64,000 nucleotides of DNA from Inhella gelatinilytica. GTDB lineage: Bacteria; Pseudomonadota; Gammaproteobacteria; Burkholderiales; Burkholderiaceae_C. The stretch spans positions 1 to 64,000 of the forward strand of contig NZ_JAEDAL010000005.1 of the NCBI RefSeq assembly GCF_016093295.1, read 5' to 3'. Below, piece by piece: positions 37,109 through 47,914 of the stretch. Within the stretch, counting starts at the first letter, position 1. Each line of letters starts with the position of its first letter. The notes beneath the pieces are model-generated. The model did no database searches. It had not been told where the DNA came from and was given only the letters and a program-made list of their open reading frames with translations. The position numbers and the translations under genes were made by a program.

Positions 37109-37633
37109 TCACTCCAAGCTTCGAGGCTTGAAACGCCGAGCGTCGTCGAAAAGAAACGACTCGGTGAAAAACCAAGGCGAAGGCAATGCTTTCACGTTGC
37201 CAAACGGGGCCGCACGCTCAATGGCTTCTCGCGCCAACTGAATGGTTTCCGGTGCTTGCCGCGGCTCCCGCAAGACTTCGATGCGGCGGATGCTGCCATC
37301 AGCATTCAAATCCACCCGAAAAACGGGAACCGCCAAGAGAACGGGCGGTGCTTTGTGGGTGTAGGTCTGCCCTGGATTGGCGGCTATCAAGCGCTGCGCC
37401 ACTTGTCGCTGCAACTCGGCGCGGGTGCGCACCGCCTCTGGCGCTGGCAAGCGGGGCCCCACCTTTTTGGGCTCCACGGGTCTTGAGATTGCAGGCCGCG
37501 CGCTGGACGGCTCCGCCTCTGTCTCCGGCGTGACGACAGGCTTCAGCGATGGCGAGTGGGAGGCGCACCCCGCCAGTACCAGGACGACCCAAGAGAGCCC
37601 CAGGGCGCGGCGCCACAAGTCAGCGGAATGCAC
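37109..37633 (-). CDS. lipoprotein with a TonB-C-like region
   Basis: A 174-residue protein with a signal peptide and lipobox ([10 protein letters not shown]). A Pro/Glu-rich linker follows ([33 protein letters not shown]). The C-terminal region ([46 protein letters not shown]) has the shape of a TonB C-terminal or TonB-like energy-transducer domain. The protein has no membrane anchor helix, so it is not a normal TonB. The GTG start at 37633 overlaps the end of uvrC by 14 bp and has AGGAG 8 nt upstream. It probably sits in the outer membrane; its role is unknown. Confidence 0.75.
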   Translation of the reverse strand: MHSADLWRRALGLSWVVLVLAGCASHSPSLKPVVTPETEAEPSSARPAISRPVEPKKVGPRLPAPEAVRTRAELQRQVAQRLIAANPGQTYTHKAPPVLLAVPVFRVDLNADGSIRRIEVLREPRQAPETIQLAREAIERAAPFGNVKALPSPWFFTESFLFDDARRFKPRSLE

Positions 37634-39635
37634 GATAGATCTCCTGCGCCAACTCTTTGGAAATACCTTTTACCGTACACAACTCTTCGACGCTGGCCCC
37701 CTGAACGCCTTTGAGCCCCCCGAAGCGCTGCAGCAAAGCGGCCCGTTTGCGCGGGCCCACGCCGGGCACGTCCTCTAGGCGCGATTGACGCACCCGGGCA
37801 CTGGCTCGACGTGCCCGCATGCCGGTAATGGCGAAACGATGGGCTTCATCGCGAATTTCCGCCACCAGCATGAGTGCGCCGGAGGTGGGGTCCAGGGTGA
37901 GTTTTTCGCGTCCATCGGCAAACACAAGCTCTTCAAGACCGACCTTTCGTCCCAGCCCCTTCTCGACGCCAACGAGGCGAGACAACTCCAAGCCCAAAGT
38001 CTCAAAGACCTCCCGCGCCACGCCAACTTGCCCTTTCCCCCCGTCGATCAAAACCACATCCGGCCAACTGGCAGCCGGTTGATCGGCCAGCTTGGCATAG
38101 CGCCTTTGCAAGACCTGCCGCATCGCCGCGTAGTCATCCCCCCCGGTGATGCCCTCAATGTTGTATCGGCGATATTGAGAGGGCTGCATGGCGTGCTGCT
38201 CGTACACAACGCAGGACGCCACCGTGGCCTCCCCGGCCGTATGGCTGATGTCGAAACATTCCACCCGAAAAGCAGCCAACTCCGCCAGATCCAAACCCAG
38301 AACATCGACCAGGGCGCGGGTCCGTGCTTGTTGGCTGCCCTCCTCTGCCAGCAATCGAGCCAGCGCCAAATCCGCCCCTTGCTCACACATGTCCAGCCAA
38401 ACCCGCCGAGCCCCACGCGGTTGCGCTTGCACATCCACTTGCCGACCAGCCTGCGTCGACAACGCCTCACCCAGGGCCACCCCCACGTCGTGACTCACCA
38501 GCACACTGTGAGGGATCGCCCCCCCCAGGTAATGCTGCGCCAAGAATGCCTCCAGCACCTGCTGCTCCGGCGATCGCGTCGCGTCCCCATCGTCTTCGCC
38601 ATCCAGCCCGGAAGCGGACATCTCCGCATGGACAGGGAAGAACGCTCGATCCCCCAAATGCCGTCCCCCCCGCACCATGGCCAAATTCACGCAGGCTCGG
38701 CCGCCCTGAACTCGGACCGCCACCACATCGACATCCCGTCCGGTGTCCACCGCGCTGTTGGCCTCGACCGCTTGCTGTTGCAAGACTTGCGACAGCGCTG
38801 CGATGCGGTCTCGAACCTCTGCCGCCTGCTCGTAGGCCCAGTTCCTTGCGTGCTCGGCCATCTGCTCTTGCAGCCCACGCATCACGGCGTCAGTCTCGCC
38901 ACGCAAAAAATCCGCGGCACGCTGTACGTCCGCTTTGTACGTCGCCTCGTCAATCAAGCCGACGCAGGGTGCGGTGCACCGTTTGATCTGATGCAGCAAG
39001 CAAGGACGGGTTCGGTGGCGATATACCGCCTCCTCACAAGTTCTGAGTTGAAAGACTCGCTGCAGCAGCTCCAAAGTTTGGCGCACGGCATGCGCATTCG
39101 GATAGGGCCCAAAGTACTGCCCCCGCCGGTCAACGGCCCCCCGGTAATAGCTGATGCGCGCGAACGGCTCACTGGAAAATCGAAGATAGGGGTAGCTTTT
39201 GTCATCCCGAAACAAGATGTTGAACCGTGGGTTCAACGCCTTGATCAAGGTGTTTTCCAGGAGCAGAGCCTCGCCTTCGGTGCGCACGACCGTGGTCTCC
39301 AACCGAACCACACGCGCCACCATCAGACCAATGCGAGTGCCTCGATGGTCGCGCTGAAAATAGCTACTCACCCGGCGACGCAATAACTTCGCTTTGCCCA
39401 CGTACAGCACTTGGTCTTGCGCATCGAAGAAGCGATACACGCCAGGGAGTTGCGGCAATGCCGCCACCTCCAGCAGCAACCGTTCTCTGGCGGGCCGCGC
39501 CGCAGCTTCCAAGGCGGCTGTACGCTCCGCCTCCTGGGCCTCGCGCTCTGCCCGGCTTACCGCCCAACTCTCCAGCGCGTGCTGACCCACTAGAGAGGCA
39601 TCTGCGAGGGACTTTTCACCGCTGTTTGTGTCCAT
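37620..39635 (-). CDS. uvrC: excinuclease ABC subunit C
   Basis: A 671-residue nuclease that makes both incisions in nucleotide excision repair. The N-terminal GIY-YIG domain ([21 protein letters not shown]) makes the 3' cut. A UVR motif lies near residues 245-280, and the RNase H-like 5' nuclease has [21 protein letters not shown] and [13 protein letters not shown]. The C-terminal helix-hairpin-helix pair ([41 protein letters not shown]) ends the protein. Before the GIY-YIG domain there is an Ala/Glu-rich extension of about 55 residues, longer than in E. coli. A downstream start cannot be excluded. Confidence 0.95.
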   Translation of the reverse strand: MDTNSGEKSLADASLVGQHALESWAVSRAEREAQEAERTAALEAAARPARERLLLEVAALPQLPGVYRFFDAQDQVLYVGKAKLLRRRVSSYFQRDHRGTRIGLMVARVVRLETTVVRTEGEALLLENTLIKALNPRFNILFRDDKSYPYLRFSSEPFARISYYRGAVDRRGQYFGPYPNAHAVRQTLELLQRVFQLRTCEEAVYRHRTRPCLLHQIKRCTAPCVGLIDEATYKADVQRAADFLRGETDAVMRGLQEQMAEHARNWAYEQAAEVRDRIAALSQVLQQQAVEANSAVDTGRDVDVVAVRVQGGRACVNLAMVRGGRHLGDRAFFPVHAEMSASGLDGEDDGDATRSPEQQVLEAFLAQHYLGGAIPHSVLVSHDVGVALGEALSTQAGRQVDVQAQPRGARRVWLDMCEQGADLALARLLAEEGSQQARTRALVDVLGLDLAELAAFRVECFDISHTAGEATVASCVVYEQHAMQPSQYRRYNIEGITGGDDYAAMRQVLQRRYAKLADQPAASWPDVVLIDGGKGQVGVAREVFETLGLELSRLVGVEKGLGRKVGLEELVFADGREKLTLDPTSGALMLVAEIRDEAHRFAITGMRARRASARVRQSRLEDVPGVGPRKRAALLQRFGGLKGVQGASVEELCTVKGISKELAQEIYRAFR

Positions 39636-39694
39636 GGTGCCCGCATTGTCTGCCTTGCCCCATGTGCGAGGAATGAGGCGCCGACAATGTCGTC

Positions 39695-40741
39695 ATGGCA
39701 TCCAAGCGCTGGGATATTTTTTGCCGCGTCATCGACAACCACGGCGATGTGGGCGTCTGCTGGCGCCTGTGCCGGGACTTGGTCCGTCGCGGCCAATGGG
39801 CCCGCTTGTGGTTGGACGATGCCCGCGCGTTGTCCTGGATGGCGCCTCACTGCCCATCCGGCCTTGAGGTCCATCCCTGGCCAGACTCTGACTGGTTTCC
39901 AAGCGGTGGACCCGGCGAAGTGGTCATTGAAGCTTTCGGCTGCGAGCTACCGGAGTGCGTGAAGCGTCAGTTGCCCGGCGCCAGTACGCATTGGTTCAAT
40001 CTGGAATACCTGAGTGCGGAACCCTACGTCGAACGAAGTCACGGCTTGCCGTCGCCAGTTGGCTTCGGGCCGGCACAAGGCATGACCAAGATCTTTTGGT
40101 ATCCCGGCTTCACGACCAAGACAGGTGGACTCTTGCGGGAGTTGGATTTGTTGGAGCAACAGCGACGCCATCAAAACGCTGCCTTTTGGCGCCGTCTGGG
40201 CGTGCCGCTGACACCCAGTCAACCCCTCATCAGCCTGTTTTGCTATCCCCATGCACCGGTCGATTGGCTGATTGGGCAGTTGCAGATATCCACCGCGGGC
40301 GCCCCGGTCACGGTCTTGGTGTGTGGGAATACGGTCGCACCCACCCAGGTGCCCAGCCACGTTACGGTGCGACGTCTGCCATGGTTGAGTCAAGAAGACT
40401 ACGACGCCTTACTGTGGAGTTGCGACCTCAATGTTGTGCGGGGAGAAGACTCGCTGGTTCGGGCGATTTGGGCCAACAAGCCCTTCCTCTGGCACATCTA
40501 CCGCCAGGACGATGGGGCCCACGATGCCAAATTGGAAGCCTTCATGCGCTTGTGGCCTGGGGGGGCCGTCACCGAAGCGTGGCGCACGCTTTGGCGAGGC
40601 TGGAATGGCCTGATTCCCCTCGACACGCTTGGACCGGTCGCATTGAGCCCTTGGGCAACGCCTTGGCATCGCGTCTTGCGTGAGCAATTGCTCGGACAAA
40701 AAGACCTGTGCACCCAACTGATGGAAGCGGTTCAAGGATAG
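39695..40741 (+). CDS. earP: EF-P arginine rhamnosyltransferase
   Basis: A 348-residue GT-B type enzyme that transfers rhamnose from dTDP-L-rhamnose to Arg32 of EF-P, the activation seen in beta- and some gammaproteobacteria. The N-terminal DIFCRVIDNHGDVGVCWRL carries the conserved Asp pair (D14, D18). The C-terminal donor-site part has DLNVVRGEDSLVRAIWANKPFLWHIYRQ with the conserved Glu. Its target gene efp follows by about 100 bp on the same strand, and that EF-P has Arg at position 32, so the pair is internally consistent. Confidence 0.95.
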   Translation: MASKRWDIFCRVIDNHGDVGVCWRLCRDLVRRGQWARLWLDDARALSWMAPHCPSGLEVHPWPDSDWFPSGGPGEVVIEAFGCELPECVKRQLPGASTHWFNLEYLSAEPYVERSHGLPSPVGFGPAQGMTKIFWYPGFTTKTGGLLRELDLLEQQRRHQNAAFWRRLGVPLTPSQPLISLFCYPHAPVDWLIGQLQISTAGAPVTVLVCGNTVAPTQVPSHVTVRRLPWLSQEDYDALLWSCDLNVVRGEDSLVRAIWANKPFLWHIYRQDDGAHDAKLEAFMRLWPGGAVTEAWRTLWRGWNGLIPLDTLGPVALSPWATPWHRVLREQLLGQKDLCTQLMEAVQG

Positions 40742-40847
40742 AATATAGGGCTTTGCGCCCGTCACTGGCCTTGCGCGGCTGACCGCGGAACCACTGGGCG
40801 CCCACCCGCCGGCATTTGATCCGGCCCAACTGCGCCCAACTCACACC

Positions 40848-41402
40848 ATGAAACTCGCCCAAGAAATCCGCGCCGGCAACGTCATCATGCAAGGCAAGGA
40901 CCCGATGGTCGTGCTGAAAACCGAATACAGCCGCGGCGGCCGTGGCGCTGCCACGGTGCGCATGAAGATGAAGAACCTGCTGAACGGCTCAGGCGCCGAA
41001 GTTGTGTTCAAGGCCGACGACAAGATGGACCAGATCATTCTGGACAAGAAGGACTGCACCTACACCTATTTCGCCGACCCGATGTATGTCTTCATGGACG
41101 CCGAATACAACCAGTTCGAGGTGGAAGCCGAGAACATGGGCGACTCGGTGAACTACCTGCAGGACAGCATGGAAGTGGAAGTGGTGTTCTACGACGGCAA
41201 GGCCATTTCGGTCGAATTGCCGACCACCATCGTGCGCGAAATTGAAACCGAGCCGGCCGTCAAGGGCGACACCTCGGGCAAAGTTATGAAGCCGGCTCGC
41301 GTGGTGGGCACGGGTTTCGAAATTTCGGTGCCGTTGTTCGTCGAGTCAGGCGACAAGATTGAAATCGACACCCGGACGCACGAGTACAAGAAGCGCGTCT
41401 AA
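40848..41402 (+). CDS. efp: elongation factor P (Arg32 type)
   Basis: A 184-residue tRNA-shaped factor that relieves ribosome stalling at polyproline. The KOW-like domain I ends in the loop [20 protein letters not shown], whose tip residue is R32, the site rhamnosylated by EarP. Domains II and III follow ([44 protein letters not shown]), ending EYKKRV. Window proteins with proline runs that would depend on it include the OmpA-C protein, whose hinge has six prolines in a row. A terminator follows. Confidence 0.97.
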   Translation: MKLAQEIRAGNVIMQGKDPMVVLKTEYSRGGRGAATVRMKMKNLLNGSGAEVVFKADDKMDQIILDKKDCTYTYFADPMYVFMDAEYNQFEVEAENMGDSVNYLQDSMEVEVVFYDGKAISVELPTTIVREIETEPAVKGDTSGKVMKPARVVGTGFEISVPLFVESGDKIEIDTRTHEYKKRV

Positions 41403-41423
41403 GCGCCCTGCGCCTCCTCATGA

Positions 41424-41451
41424 AAGCGCCTCTCACGGGAGGCGCTTTTTT
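41424..41451 (+). terminator. terminator after efp
   Basis: AAGCGCCTC (41424-41432) and GAGGCGCTT (41439-41447) form a perfect 9-bp stem, ending in TTTTTT. Confidence 0.9.
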
Positions 41452-41488
41452 ATTGCCAGCGCGAGGCCAAGTACTAATCCCGACAATG

Positions 41489-41515
41489 AAAAAACCCCGC
41501 CGAGGCGGGGTTTTG
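41489..41515. terminator. terminator after the ompA-like gene
   Basis: AAAACCCCGCC and GGCGGGGTTTT form an 11-bp stem with a tight loop. It lies just past the stop of the minus-strand OmpA-C gene and can act in both directions. Confidence 0.9.
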
Positions 41516-41531
41516 ATCGAAGGCCGAAGGA

Positions 41532-42230
41532 TTACTTCTTGGGCTGTACCGTGCGGGTACCAACCACTTCGATTTCGGTCCGGCGGTTCTTGGCCTTGCC
41601 TTCCTTGGTCTTGTTGTCGGCAACCGGGCTCTTCTCGCCCTTGCCTTCGGTATAGATGCGGTTGGCATCAATACCCTTGGTCACCAAGTAAGCCTTCACC
41701 GCCTCAGCACGACGCACCGAGAGCTTCTGGTTGTAGGCGTCCGAGCCATCACTGTCCGTGTGACCCACGGCAATGATCACTTCGAGGTTGATCGAGCCCA
41801 CCTTGGAGGCCAAATCGTCCAGCTTGGTCTTGGCTTCCGGCTTCAGAACCGACTTGTCCACGTCAAAGAAGGCATCGGCCGCGTAGGTCACCTTTTCAAT
41901 GATGGGCTTGGGCGGGGCCGGCGGCGGCGGCGGTGTGACCGCCTTGGGCGGCTCGACCTTCGGTGCCGGCTTGGGCGGGGGCGGCGGCGGCAGCAATGCG
42001 CCGTCGCACGAGGCATTGGCAAAACCCTTCGCGCCCTTCAGGCTGTCGAGATTCTTGGCCGCCGTCGCCGGCGTCCAGAAATTGTTACGCCAGCAGTGCT
42101 CACTGGTGCCATTCAGCCAGACCAGCTTGCCATCGCCGTTCATCCAGTTGTCGTTCGTCTGCGCTTGCACGCCGACTTGGGCCATTGCGGCCAAAGCCAG
42201 CAGCGAGGCCACACGGGTCAATTTCTTCAT
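41532..42230 (-). CDS. OmpA-C domain outer-membrane/periplasmic protein
   Basis: A 232-residue exported protein: the signal peptide MKKLTRVASLLALAAMAQVGVQA is followed by a short Trp-rich N-domain (about 55 residues, with two cysteines). Then comes a proline hinge (PPPPPPKPAPK, PPPPPAPPKP) and a full OmpA-C peptidoglycan-binding domain (FFDVDKSVLKPEAKTKLDDL, VGHTDSDGSDAYNQKLSVRRAEAV, NRRTEIEV). There is no room for an eight-stranded barrel, so unlike E. coli OmpA it is probably a tether between envelope and peptidoglycan. The start at 42230 has AGGAG 7 nt upstream. It is divergent from gyrA. Confidence 0.92.
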   Translation of the reverse strand: MKKLTRVASLLALAAMAQVGVQAQTNDNWMNGDGKLVWLNGTSEHCWRNNFWTPATAAKNLDSLKGAKGFANASCDGALLPPPPPPKPAPKVEPPKAVTPPPPPAPPKPIIEKVTYAADAFFDVDKSVLKPEAKTKLDDLASKVGSINLEVIIAVGHTDSDGSDAYNQKLSVRRAEAVKAYLVTKGIDANRIYTEGKGEKSPVADNKTKEGKAKNRRTEIEVVGTRTVQPKK

Positions 42231-42481
42231 TCGTTCTCCTCTCGAGGGTCGCAGTTGCCTGCTCACGGATGGGTCAGCCAATCTATGCGGTTCGCCGCGA
42301 AGCCATTTTGCGAGAAAACAGCCCCACGACATTCCAGCAAGCATTGTGGCGGGGCCCTCAAAGCGCCGGCCGGCCTTGTTGCAGAGTAACGACAGCCTTC
42401 ACCCCATAAAATCGTCGGCTCTTTTGACCTCAATTGCCCCCGATCCGGCGTTGCCGCGGTGGGTGTTGGAAAACGCGCCGA

Positions 42482-45112
42482 ATGACGTCTCAATTCGCCA
42501 AAGAAACTCTGCCCGTCAGCCTCGAAGAGGAAATGCGCCGTTCCTACTTGGATTACGCCATGAGCGTGATCGTGGGACGGGCCCTCCCCGACGCCCGTGA
42601 TGGCCTGAAGCCCGTGCATCGCCGTGTGCTCTTTGCGATGCATGAGCTGAACAACGATTGGAACCGGCCGTACAAGAAATCAGCCCGTATCGTGGGTGAT
42701 GTGATTGGTAAATACCACCCGCACGGCGACAGCGCGGTGTACGACACCATTGTGCGCATGGCGCAGGATTTCAGCCTGCGCCACATGCTGGTCGACGGGC
42801 AAGGGAATTTCGGCTCCGTGGACGGCGATAACGCCGCCGCCATGCGTTACACGGAAATTCGACTGTCGAAAATCGCGCATGAAATGCTGGCTGATATCGA
42901 CAAGGAAACGGTTGATTTCGGCCCGAACTACGACGGCTCTGAAAAAGAGCCGCTGGTTTTGCCGACCCGTTTGCCCAATTTGCTGGTCAATGGATCCGCC
43001 GGTATCGCCGTGGGCATGGCCACCAATATTCCGCCGCACAACTTGAACGAAGTGGTGGACGCTTGCTTACACCTCCTGGCGCAGCCCGAGGCCTCCATCG
43101 ACGAGTTGATGGGTTTTATTCCGGCCCCGGACTTCCCCACCGCCGGCATCATTTACGGCCTTGAAGGGGTCCGCGAGGGCTACCGCACTGGTCGCGGCCG
43201 CGTGGTGATGCGCGCCAAAGTGCACTTCGAAGACATCGACCGCGGGCAACGTCAGGCCATCATCGTTGATGAGATCCCGTATCAGGTCAACAAGAAGACC
43301 TTGCTTGAGCGGATCGCCGAGTTGGTCCAGGAAAAGAAGCTCGAAGGCATCTCGCACATTCAAGACGAGTCGGACAAATCCGGCATGCGCGTGGTCATTG
43401 AACTCAAGCGCGGCGAAGTGCCCGAGGTGGTGCTGAATAACCTGTACAAGCAGACCCAACTACAAGACAGTTTCGGCATGAACATGGTGGCCCTGGTGGA
43501 TGGCCAGCCCAAACTGTGCAACCTAAAAGACCTGATCTCGGTCTTTTTGGAGCACCGGCGGGAAGTGGTCACCCGCCGCACGGTGTTCGAGTTGCGCAAA
43601 GCGCGCGAACGCGGCCACGTGTTGGAAGGCCTTGCGGTTGCGCTGGCCAACATTGACGAGTTCATCCAGATCATCAAGAACTCGCCCACACCGCCCGTCG
43701 CCAAGGCCGAGCTGATGACCCGCCGATGGGATTCGGCACTGGTGCGCGAAATGCTGGTGCGCGCCAACGCCGACAACACCGGGGGAGCTCAGGCCTATCG
43801 CCCAGACGGCCTGGAAGCCCAATTCGGCCTGCAGAGCGACGGCCTCTATGCGCTGTCGGAGACCCAAGCCGGCGAAATTCTGCAGATGCGCCTGCAGCGT
43901 CTGACGGGACTGGAGCAAGACAAGATCGTCGGCGAGTACAAGGATGTGATGGCCCAGATCGCGGACCTGCTGGACATCCTGTCCAAGCCGCAGCGCGTCA
44001 CCACCATCATTGGCGATGAATTGCGCACCCTGCGCGCCGAGTTTGGCCAAACCAAAGTGGGTGAACGGCGTTCGGTGATTGAACGCAATGCCCAAGAACT
44101 GGGTACGGAAGACTTGATCACCCCGACCGACATGGTCGTGACGCTCTCGCACACCGGCTACATCAAGAGCCAAGCGCTGAGCGAGTACCGCGCCCAGCGC
44201 CGCGGCGGGCGCGGCAAGCAAGCCACGGCGACGAAGGAAGATGACTGGATCGACCAGCTCTTCATTGCCAACACCCATGACTGGATCTTGTGCTTCAGCG
44301 ACCGCGGCCGGGTGTATTGGCTCAAGGTGTGGGAAGTTCCGCAAGGTTCGCGCAATTCGCGCGGCAAGCCCATCGTCAACATGTTCCCGCTGCAGCAAGA
44401 TGAAAAAATTTCGGTGGTGTTGCCACTGTCGGGGGAATTCCGCAGCTTCCCCGAAGACCACTACGTTTTCATGTGCACGGCCCAAGGGACCGTCAAGAAA
44501 ACTGCCCTCAAGGACTTCAGCAACCCCCGCAAGGCCGGCATCATTGCGGTTGACTTGGACCCGGGAGATTTCCTGATCGGGGCCGCGCTGACCGACGGCC
44601 GGCACGATGTCATGTTGTTCAGCGACGGTGGCAAAGCTGTTCGCTTTGACGAAGACGACGTGCGCCCCATGGGCCGTCAGGCACGCGGCGTCCGGGGCAT
44701 GCAGCTGGAAGATGGTCAGTCGGTCATTGCCATGTTGGTGGCCGAGGACGAATCGCAGTCCGTCTTGACGGCCACCGAGAATGGTTTTGGCAAGCGCACC
44801 AGCATCGTGGAATACACGCGCCATGGCCGCGGCACCAAGGGCATGATCGCCATTCAACAAAGCGAGCGCAACGGCAAGGTTGTCGCCGCCACCCTGGTGC
44901 GGGCGGAGGACGAAATCATGTTGATCACTGACAAGGGCGTTCTGGTGCGCACCCGTGTCAGTGAGATCCGTGAGTTGGGTCGTGCCACACAGGGCGTGAC
45001 CCTCATCGCGCTGGACGATGGCAGCAAACTCAGTGGCTTGCAGCGAATCGTCGAAAACGATGCGGGCACCGAACCGGACGACGAATCGATGGGCACAGGG
45101 GACGGCGCATGA
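42482..45112 (+). CDS. gyrA: DNA gyrase subunit A
   Basis: The 876-residue breakage-reunion subunit of gyrase. It starts [29 protein letters not shown]. The active-site tyrosine lies in AAAMRYTE. The quinolone-determining region reads [17 protein letters not shown], with Ser83 and Asp87 (E. coli numbering) unchanged, so no classical resistance substitution is present. The C-terminal beta-pinwheel carries the GyrA box QRRGGRGK, needed for negative supercoiling, and the tail is acidic. Its stop overlaps the start of the DUF2059 gene, beginning a long plus-strand run. Confidence 0.98.
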   Translation: MTSQFAKETLPVSLEEEMRRSYLDYAMSVIVGRALPDARDGLKPVHRRVLFAMHELNNDWNRPYKKSARIVGDVIGKYHPHGDSAVYDTIVRMAQDFSLRHMLVDGQGNFGSVDGDNAAAMRYTEIRLSKIAHEMLADIDKETVDFGPNYDGSEKEPLVLPTRLPNLLVNGSAGIAVGMATNIPPHNLNEVVDACLHLLAQPEASIDELMGFIPAPDFPTAGIIYGLEGVREGYRTGRGRVVMRAKVHFEDIDRGQRQAIIVDEIPYQVNKKTLLERIAELVQEKKLEGISHIQDESDKSGMRVVIELKRGEVPEVVLNNLYKQTQLQDSFGMNMVALVDGQPKLCNLKDLISVFLEHRREVVTRRTVFELRKARERGHVLEGLAVALANIDEFIQIIKNSPTPPVAKAELMTRRWDSALVREMLVRANADNTGGAQAYRPDGLEAQFGLQSDGLYALSETQAGEILQMRLQRLTGLEQDKIVGEYKDVMAQIADLLDILSKPQRVTTIIGDELRTLRAEFGQTKVGERRSVIERNAQELGTEDLITPTDMVVTLSHTGYIKSQALSEYRAQRRGGRGKQATATKEDDWIDQLFIANTHDWILCFSDRGRVYWLKVWEVPQGSRNSRGKPIVNMFPLQQDEKISVVLPLSGEFRSFPEDHYVFMCTAQGTVKKTALKDFSNPRKAGIIAVDLDPGDFLIGAALTDGRHDVMLFSDGGKAVRFDEDDVRPMGRQARGVRGMQLEDGQSVIAMLVAEDESQSVLTATENGFGKRTSIVEYTRHGRGTKGMIAIQQSERNGKVVAATLVRAEDEIMLITDKGVLVRTRVSEIRELGRATQGVTLIALDDGSKLSGLQRIVENDAGTEPDDESMGTGDGA

Positions 45113-45693
45113 TGACCTCGCGAACCTGTCGTTCGGTTGGGCTGCTGGTTCTGTGCCTGGCACTCAGCGCACAGGCTGCGGCCCAGGCTCCCGCGAGCCC
45201 TGGCAAAAAGGAAATGGTTCAGAAAATTCTGACCCTGCAAAAAGCGGCCCATGAGCCTTTTGCTGCCACGCTCGCCCAGGCCACCGTGCAGCAATTGATC
45301 CAAAACGCAGGGCAGGTTCTCCATACCCGGGTCCCCGAAGATCGGCGCGAAGCGCTGGGCAAGGCCATGGACGAGGAGTTGCGCGCCTACTTCAAAGACG
45401 TGATGCCAGTGCTCCGCAGCAGCGTCACCAAGCACGCGGCCGTGGTGATCGGTGCCCGCTTGGAAGCGGACTTCAGCGAACCGGAACTCAAGCAATTGAT
45501 CCAATTCTTGGAGTCCCCGGCCGTCAAGCGCTATCAGCAACTGGGCAATGACTTGAATGGTCAAGTAGCGCAAAAAGTGATGCAGGAACAGGGCAAGGCC
45601 ATCGAAGCCCGAGCCAAGCAATTGGACCAGAAGTTGGTTGACTTGCTGGGTCTGAAGGCCCCAGCACCTGCTGCGAGCCCTGCCAAGCCTTGA
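45109..45693 (+). CDS. exported DUF2059 protein
   Basis: A 194-residue protein with a signal peptide ([18 protein letters not shown]) and a helical DUF2059 domain (about residues 85-150: [45 protein letters not shown]). It ends in an Ala/Pro-rich tail. Function is unknown; it is probably periplasmic. Its start overlaps the gyrA stop (ATG at 45109, TGA at 45110), and the gene between gyrA and serC is commonly of this type in Burkholderiales. A second ATG immediately follows the first. Confidence 0.85.
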   Translation: MMTSRTCRSVGLLVLCLALSAQAAAQAPASPGKKEMVQKILTLQKAAHEPFAATLAQATVQQLIQNAGQVLHTRVPEDRREALGKAMDEELRAYFKDVMPVLRSSVTKHAAVVIGARLEADFSEPELKQLIQFLESPAVKRYQQLGNDLNGQVAQKVMQEQGKAIEARAKQLDQKLVDLLGLKAPAPAASPAKP

Positions 45694-45703
45694 AGGCCCG
45701 CGT

Positions 45704-46816
45704 ATGAGAAGCCCCCGCCCCTACAACTTTTCGGCGGGCCCGGCCTGCCTGCCACTGTCGGTCCTGGAACAAGCCGCCGCCGAGATGTGCGACTGGCAAG
45801 GCACGGGCATGGGCGTGATGGAAATGAGCCATCGCAGTTCGGCCTTTCAATCCATCATCAGCCAAGCTGAATCGGACTTGCGGCAACTGGCCCAGGTGCC
45901 CGATGACTTCGCCATCTTGTTCATGCAGGGTGGGGCACTCGCTGAGAACGCCATCGTTCCCCTGAACCTGGCCCATACCGGACAGGTGGACGTCGCGGTC
46001 ACGGGGTCTTGGTCCGCCAAGAGTGCGGATGAGGCCGCCCGTTATGCGCATGTGCACCGCGTTACAGACACGGTTCAAGACGGCTATCGCAGCATTCCCG
46101 CCCCCAGCACGTGGACCCTCCGCGAGGGCGTCGACTACGTCCACCTGTGCTCCAACGAAACCATTGATGGGGTGGAGTTTGCGGAGCTGCCCAATCTTCG
46201 CGAGCTGGGTTGTTCAGCGCCGCTGGTGGTCGACTGTTCGTCCAATCAGCTCTCGCGTCCCTTCGACTGGTCGAGGATCGGCCTGGCCTTTGGGGGGGCC
46301 CAGAAAAACATCGGCCCTGCAGGGTTGACTTTGGTTTACGCGCGCAAAGCGCTGATGAAGTCGCCCTTGGCGGCGTGTCCAACCGCCTTCAGTTTTGAAC
46401 GGGTCGCGCGGGATGGATCGATGTTCAACACCCCGCCCACGTATGCCATCTATATAGCTGGACTGGTGTTTAAGTGGGCATTGAGGTTTCAATACGCGGG
46501 GTTGCAGGGTTTGGCTGCATTGGATGCCCAAAACCGCGATAAGGCCGCACTGCTGTACGGCGCCCTGGATGGCTCGGCACTCTTCGAGAATCGAGTGGAT
46601 CCGAGTGTGCGCTCACGCATGAACGTGCCCTTCTTCCTGCGCGAATCAAGCTTGACGGACACTTTCCTGGCACAGGCGAGCCAGGCTGGCTTGATGCAAC
46701 TGAAGGGCCACAAGAGCAAAGGAGGGTGTCGCGCATCGATTTACAACGCGATGCCACTCTCTGGCGTTCAAGCCCTGGTGGATTTCCTGCAGGACTTTGA
46801 ACGTCGCCATGGCTGA
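45704..46816 (+). CDS. serC: phosphoserine aminotransferase
   Basis: This 370-residue PLP enzyme converts 3-phosphohydroxypyruvate and glutamate to phosphoserine; it also serves pyridoxine synthesis. It starts with [20 protein letters not shown]. The early loop [11 protein letters not shown] and the phosphate-binding ILFMQGGA are present. The PLP lysine is in [12 protein letters not shown], and the C-terminal part contains [18 protein letters not shown]. Length is typical. Its stop lies 8 nt inside pheA, so translation is likely coupled; the serC-pheA-tyrA-aroA order is common in beta- and gammaproteobacteria. Confidence 0.97.
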   Translation: MRSPRPYNFSAGPACLPLSVLEQAAAEMCDWQGTGMGVMEMSHRSSAFQSIISQAESDLRQLAQVPDDFAILFMQGGALAENAIVPLNLAHTGQVDVAVTGSWSAKSADEAARYAHVHRVTDTVQDGYRSIPAPSTWTLREGVDYVHLCSNETIDGVEFAELPNLRELGCSAPLVVDCSSNQLSRPFDWSRIGLAFGGAQKNIGPAGLTLVYARKALMKSPLAACPTAFSFERVARDGSMFNTPPTYAIYIAGLVFKWALRFQYAGLQGLAALDAQNRDKAALLYGALDGSALFENRVDPSVRSRMNVPFFLRESSLTDTFLAQASQAGLMQLKGHKSKGGCRASIYNAMPLSGVQALVDFLQDFERRHG

Positions 46817-47909
46817 ACCGTTTGATGATGCCCTAGCCGGGCTGAGGACCCAGATCGACGAAGTCGATCAGGCCCTGTTGTCGCTCTTGAACCAGCGTGC
46901 GCAGTTGGCGCAGAAAGTGGGGCACATCAAGAAGCAACAAGGTAGCTTGGTGTTTCGTCCCGAGCGTGAAGCCAAAGTGATTGCCGGTTTGAAATCTGGC
47001 AACCCCGGACCGCTGCAGAACGACGCCATTTCTCCCATTTGGCGGGAAATCATGAGCGCCTGTCGGGCGCTGGAAACGCCCACGCGGGTCGCCTATTTGG
47101 GCCCTGCCGGGACCTTCTCAGAACAGGCCGCGCTGGGATTTTTTGGCTCTTCCCTGGTCAAAGTGCCTTGCGCCAGCATCGACGAGGTGTTTCACGTCAC
47201 GGCGGCCGGCGCCGCCGACTTCGGTGTGGTCCCGATCGAGAACTCCACCGAGGGTGGCGTGGCCCGCACCCTGGACCTTCTGTTGTCCACCCCCCTCTTC
47301 ATCGTGGCCGAGACCAGCCTCAATGTGCGGCACAACCTGCTGCGCGTTCGCAACGACTTGCGTGACATCGAAGCCATCGTCGCCCATCCACAAGCGCTGG
47401 CGCAATGCCAAGGTTGGCTGGCCCAACACCTCCCGCATGCGGAACGCCGGCCCGTGGCAAGCAATGCGGAGGGCGCACGCCTAGCCGCCCAAGACCCCAC
47501 ATTGGCTGCGATCGCCAGCCTGCGCGCCGGCACCGAATGGGGTCTGCATGTGGTGTCGCCGGCCATTCAAGATGAAGCGCACAACCGCACCCGATTCGCC
47601 ATCTTGACGCACCCGGAGCAGCACCCCAGCCCCCGCGCCAGCGGCAGAGACTGCACGTCACTGGTGGTGTCGGTGCGAAACCGTCCCGGGGCGTTGCACG
47701 ATCTGGTTGTCCCGCTCAAGACCCACGGCGTGTCCATGACACGCTTTGAATCCCGTCCCGCGCGAAGCGGAGGCCAGTGGGAGTACTTCTTTTACATTGA
47801 CTTGCAGGGCCACCCGGACGAACCCTCCGTCTCCGCCGCCCTGCAAGAATTGCGTGACCACTGCGCCTTCTTTAAGGTGTTGGGCACCTTCCCCCTGGAT
47901 ACGCACTGA
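46809..47909 (+). CDS. pheA: bifunctional chorismate mutase / prephenate dehydratase
   Basis: A 366-residue enzyme with three parts: chorismate mutase (residues 1-90, [31 protein letters not shown]), prephenate dehydratase (about 95-280, [44 protein letters not shown]), and a regulatory ACT domain (about 290-366, [38 protein letters not shown]). It makes phenylpyruvate for phenylalanine and is expected to be inhibited by phenylalanine through the ACT domain. The ATG at 46809 is preferred over an upstream TTG; it overlaps serC by 8 nt. Confidence 0.97.
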   Translation: MAEPFDDALAGLRTQIDEVDQALLSLLNQRAQLAQKVGHIKKQQGSLVFRPEREAKVIAGLKSGNPGPLQNDAISPIWREIMSACRALETPTRVAYLGPAGTFSEQAALGFFGSSLVKVPCASIDEVFHVTAAGAADFGVVPIENSTEGGVARTLDLLLSTPLFIVAETSLNVRHNLLRVRNDLRDIEAIVAHPQALAQCQGWLAQHLPHAERRPVASNAEGARLAAQDPTLAAIASLRAGTEWGLHVVSPAIQDEAHNRTRFAILTHPEQHPSPRASGRDCTSLVVSVRNRPGALHDLVVPLKTHGVSMTRFESRPARSGGQWEYFFYIDLQGHPDEPSVSAALQELRDHCAFFKVLGTFPLDTH

Positions 47910-47914
47910 CCCGC

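Noticed and set aside
42231-42481. Promoters in the divergent ompA-gyrA region
   Set aside because: TTGTTG/CATAAAAT-like sequences occur near 42377-42414, but their spacing is wrong for a confident call.
42700-42800. Quinolone-resistance change in gyrA
   Set aside because: The Ser83 and Asp87 equivalents are both wild type in GDSAVYDT.
43523-45163. 546-residue minus-strand open frame opposite gyrA
   Set aside because: Shadow of gyrA, with no recognisable domain or ribosome-binding site.
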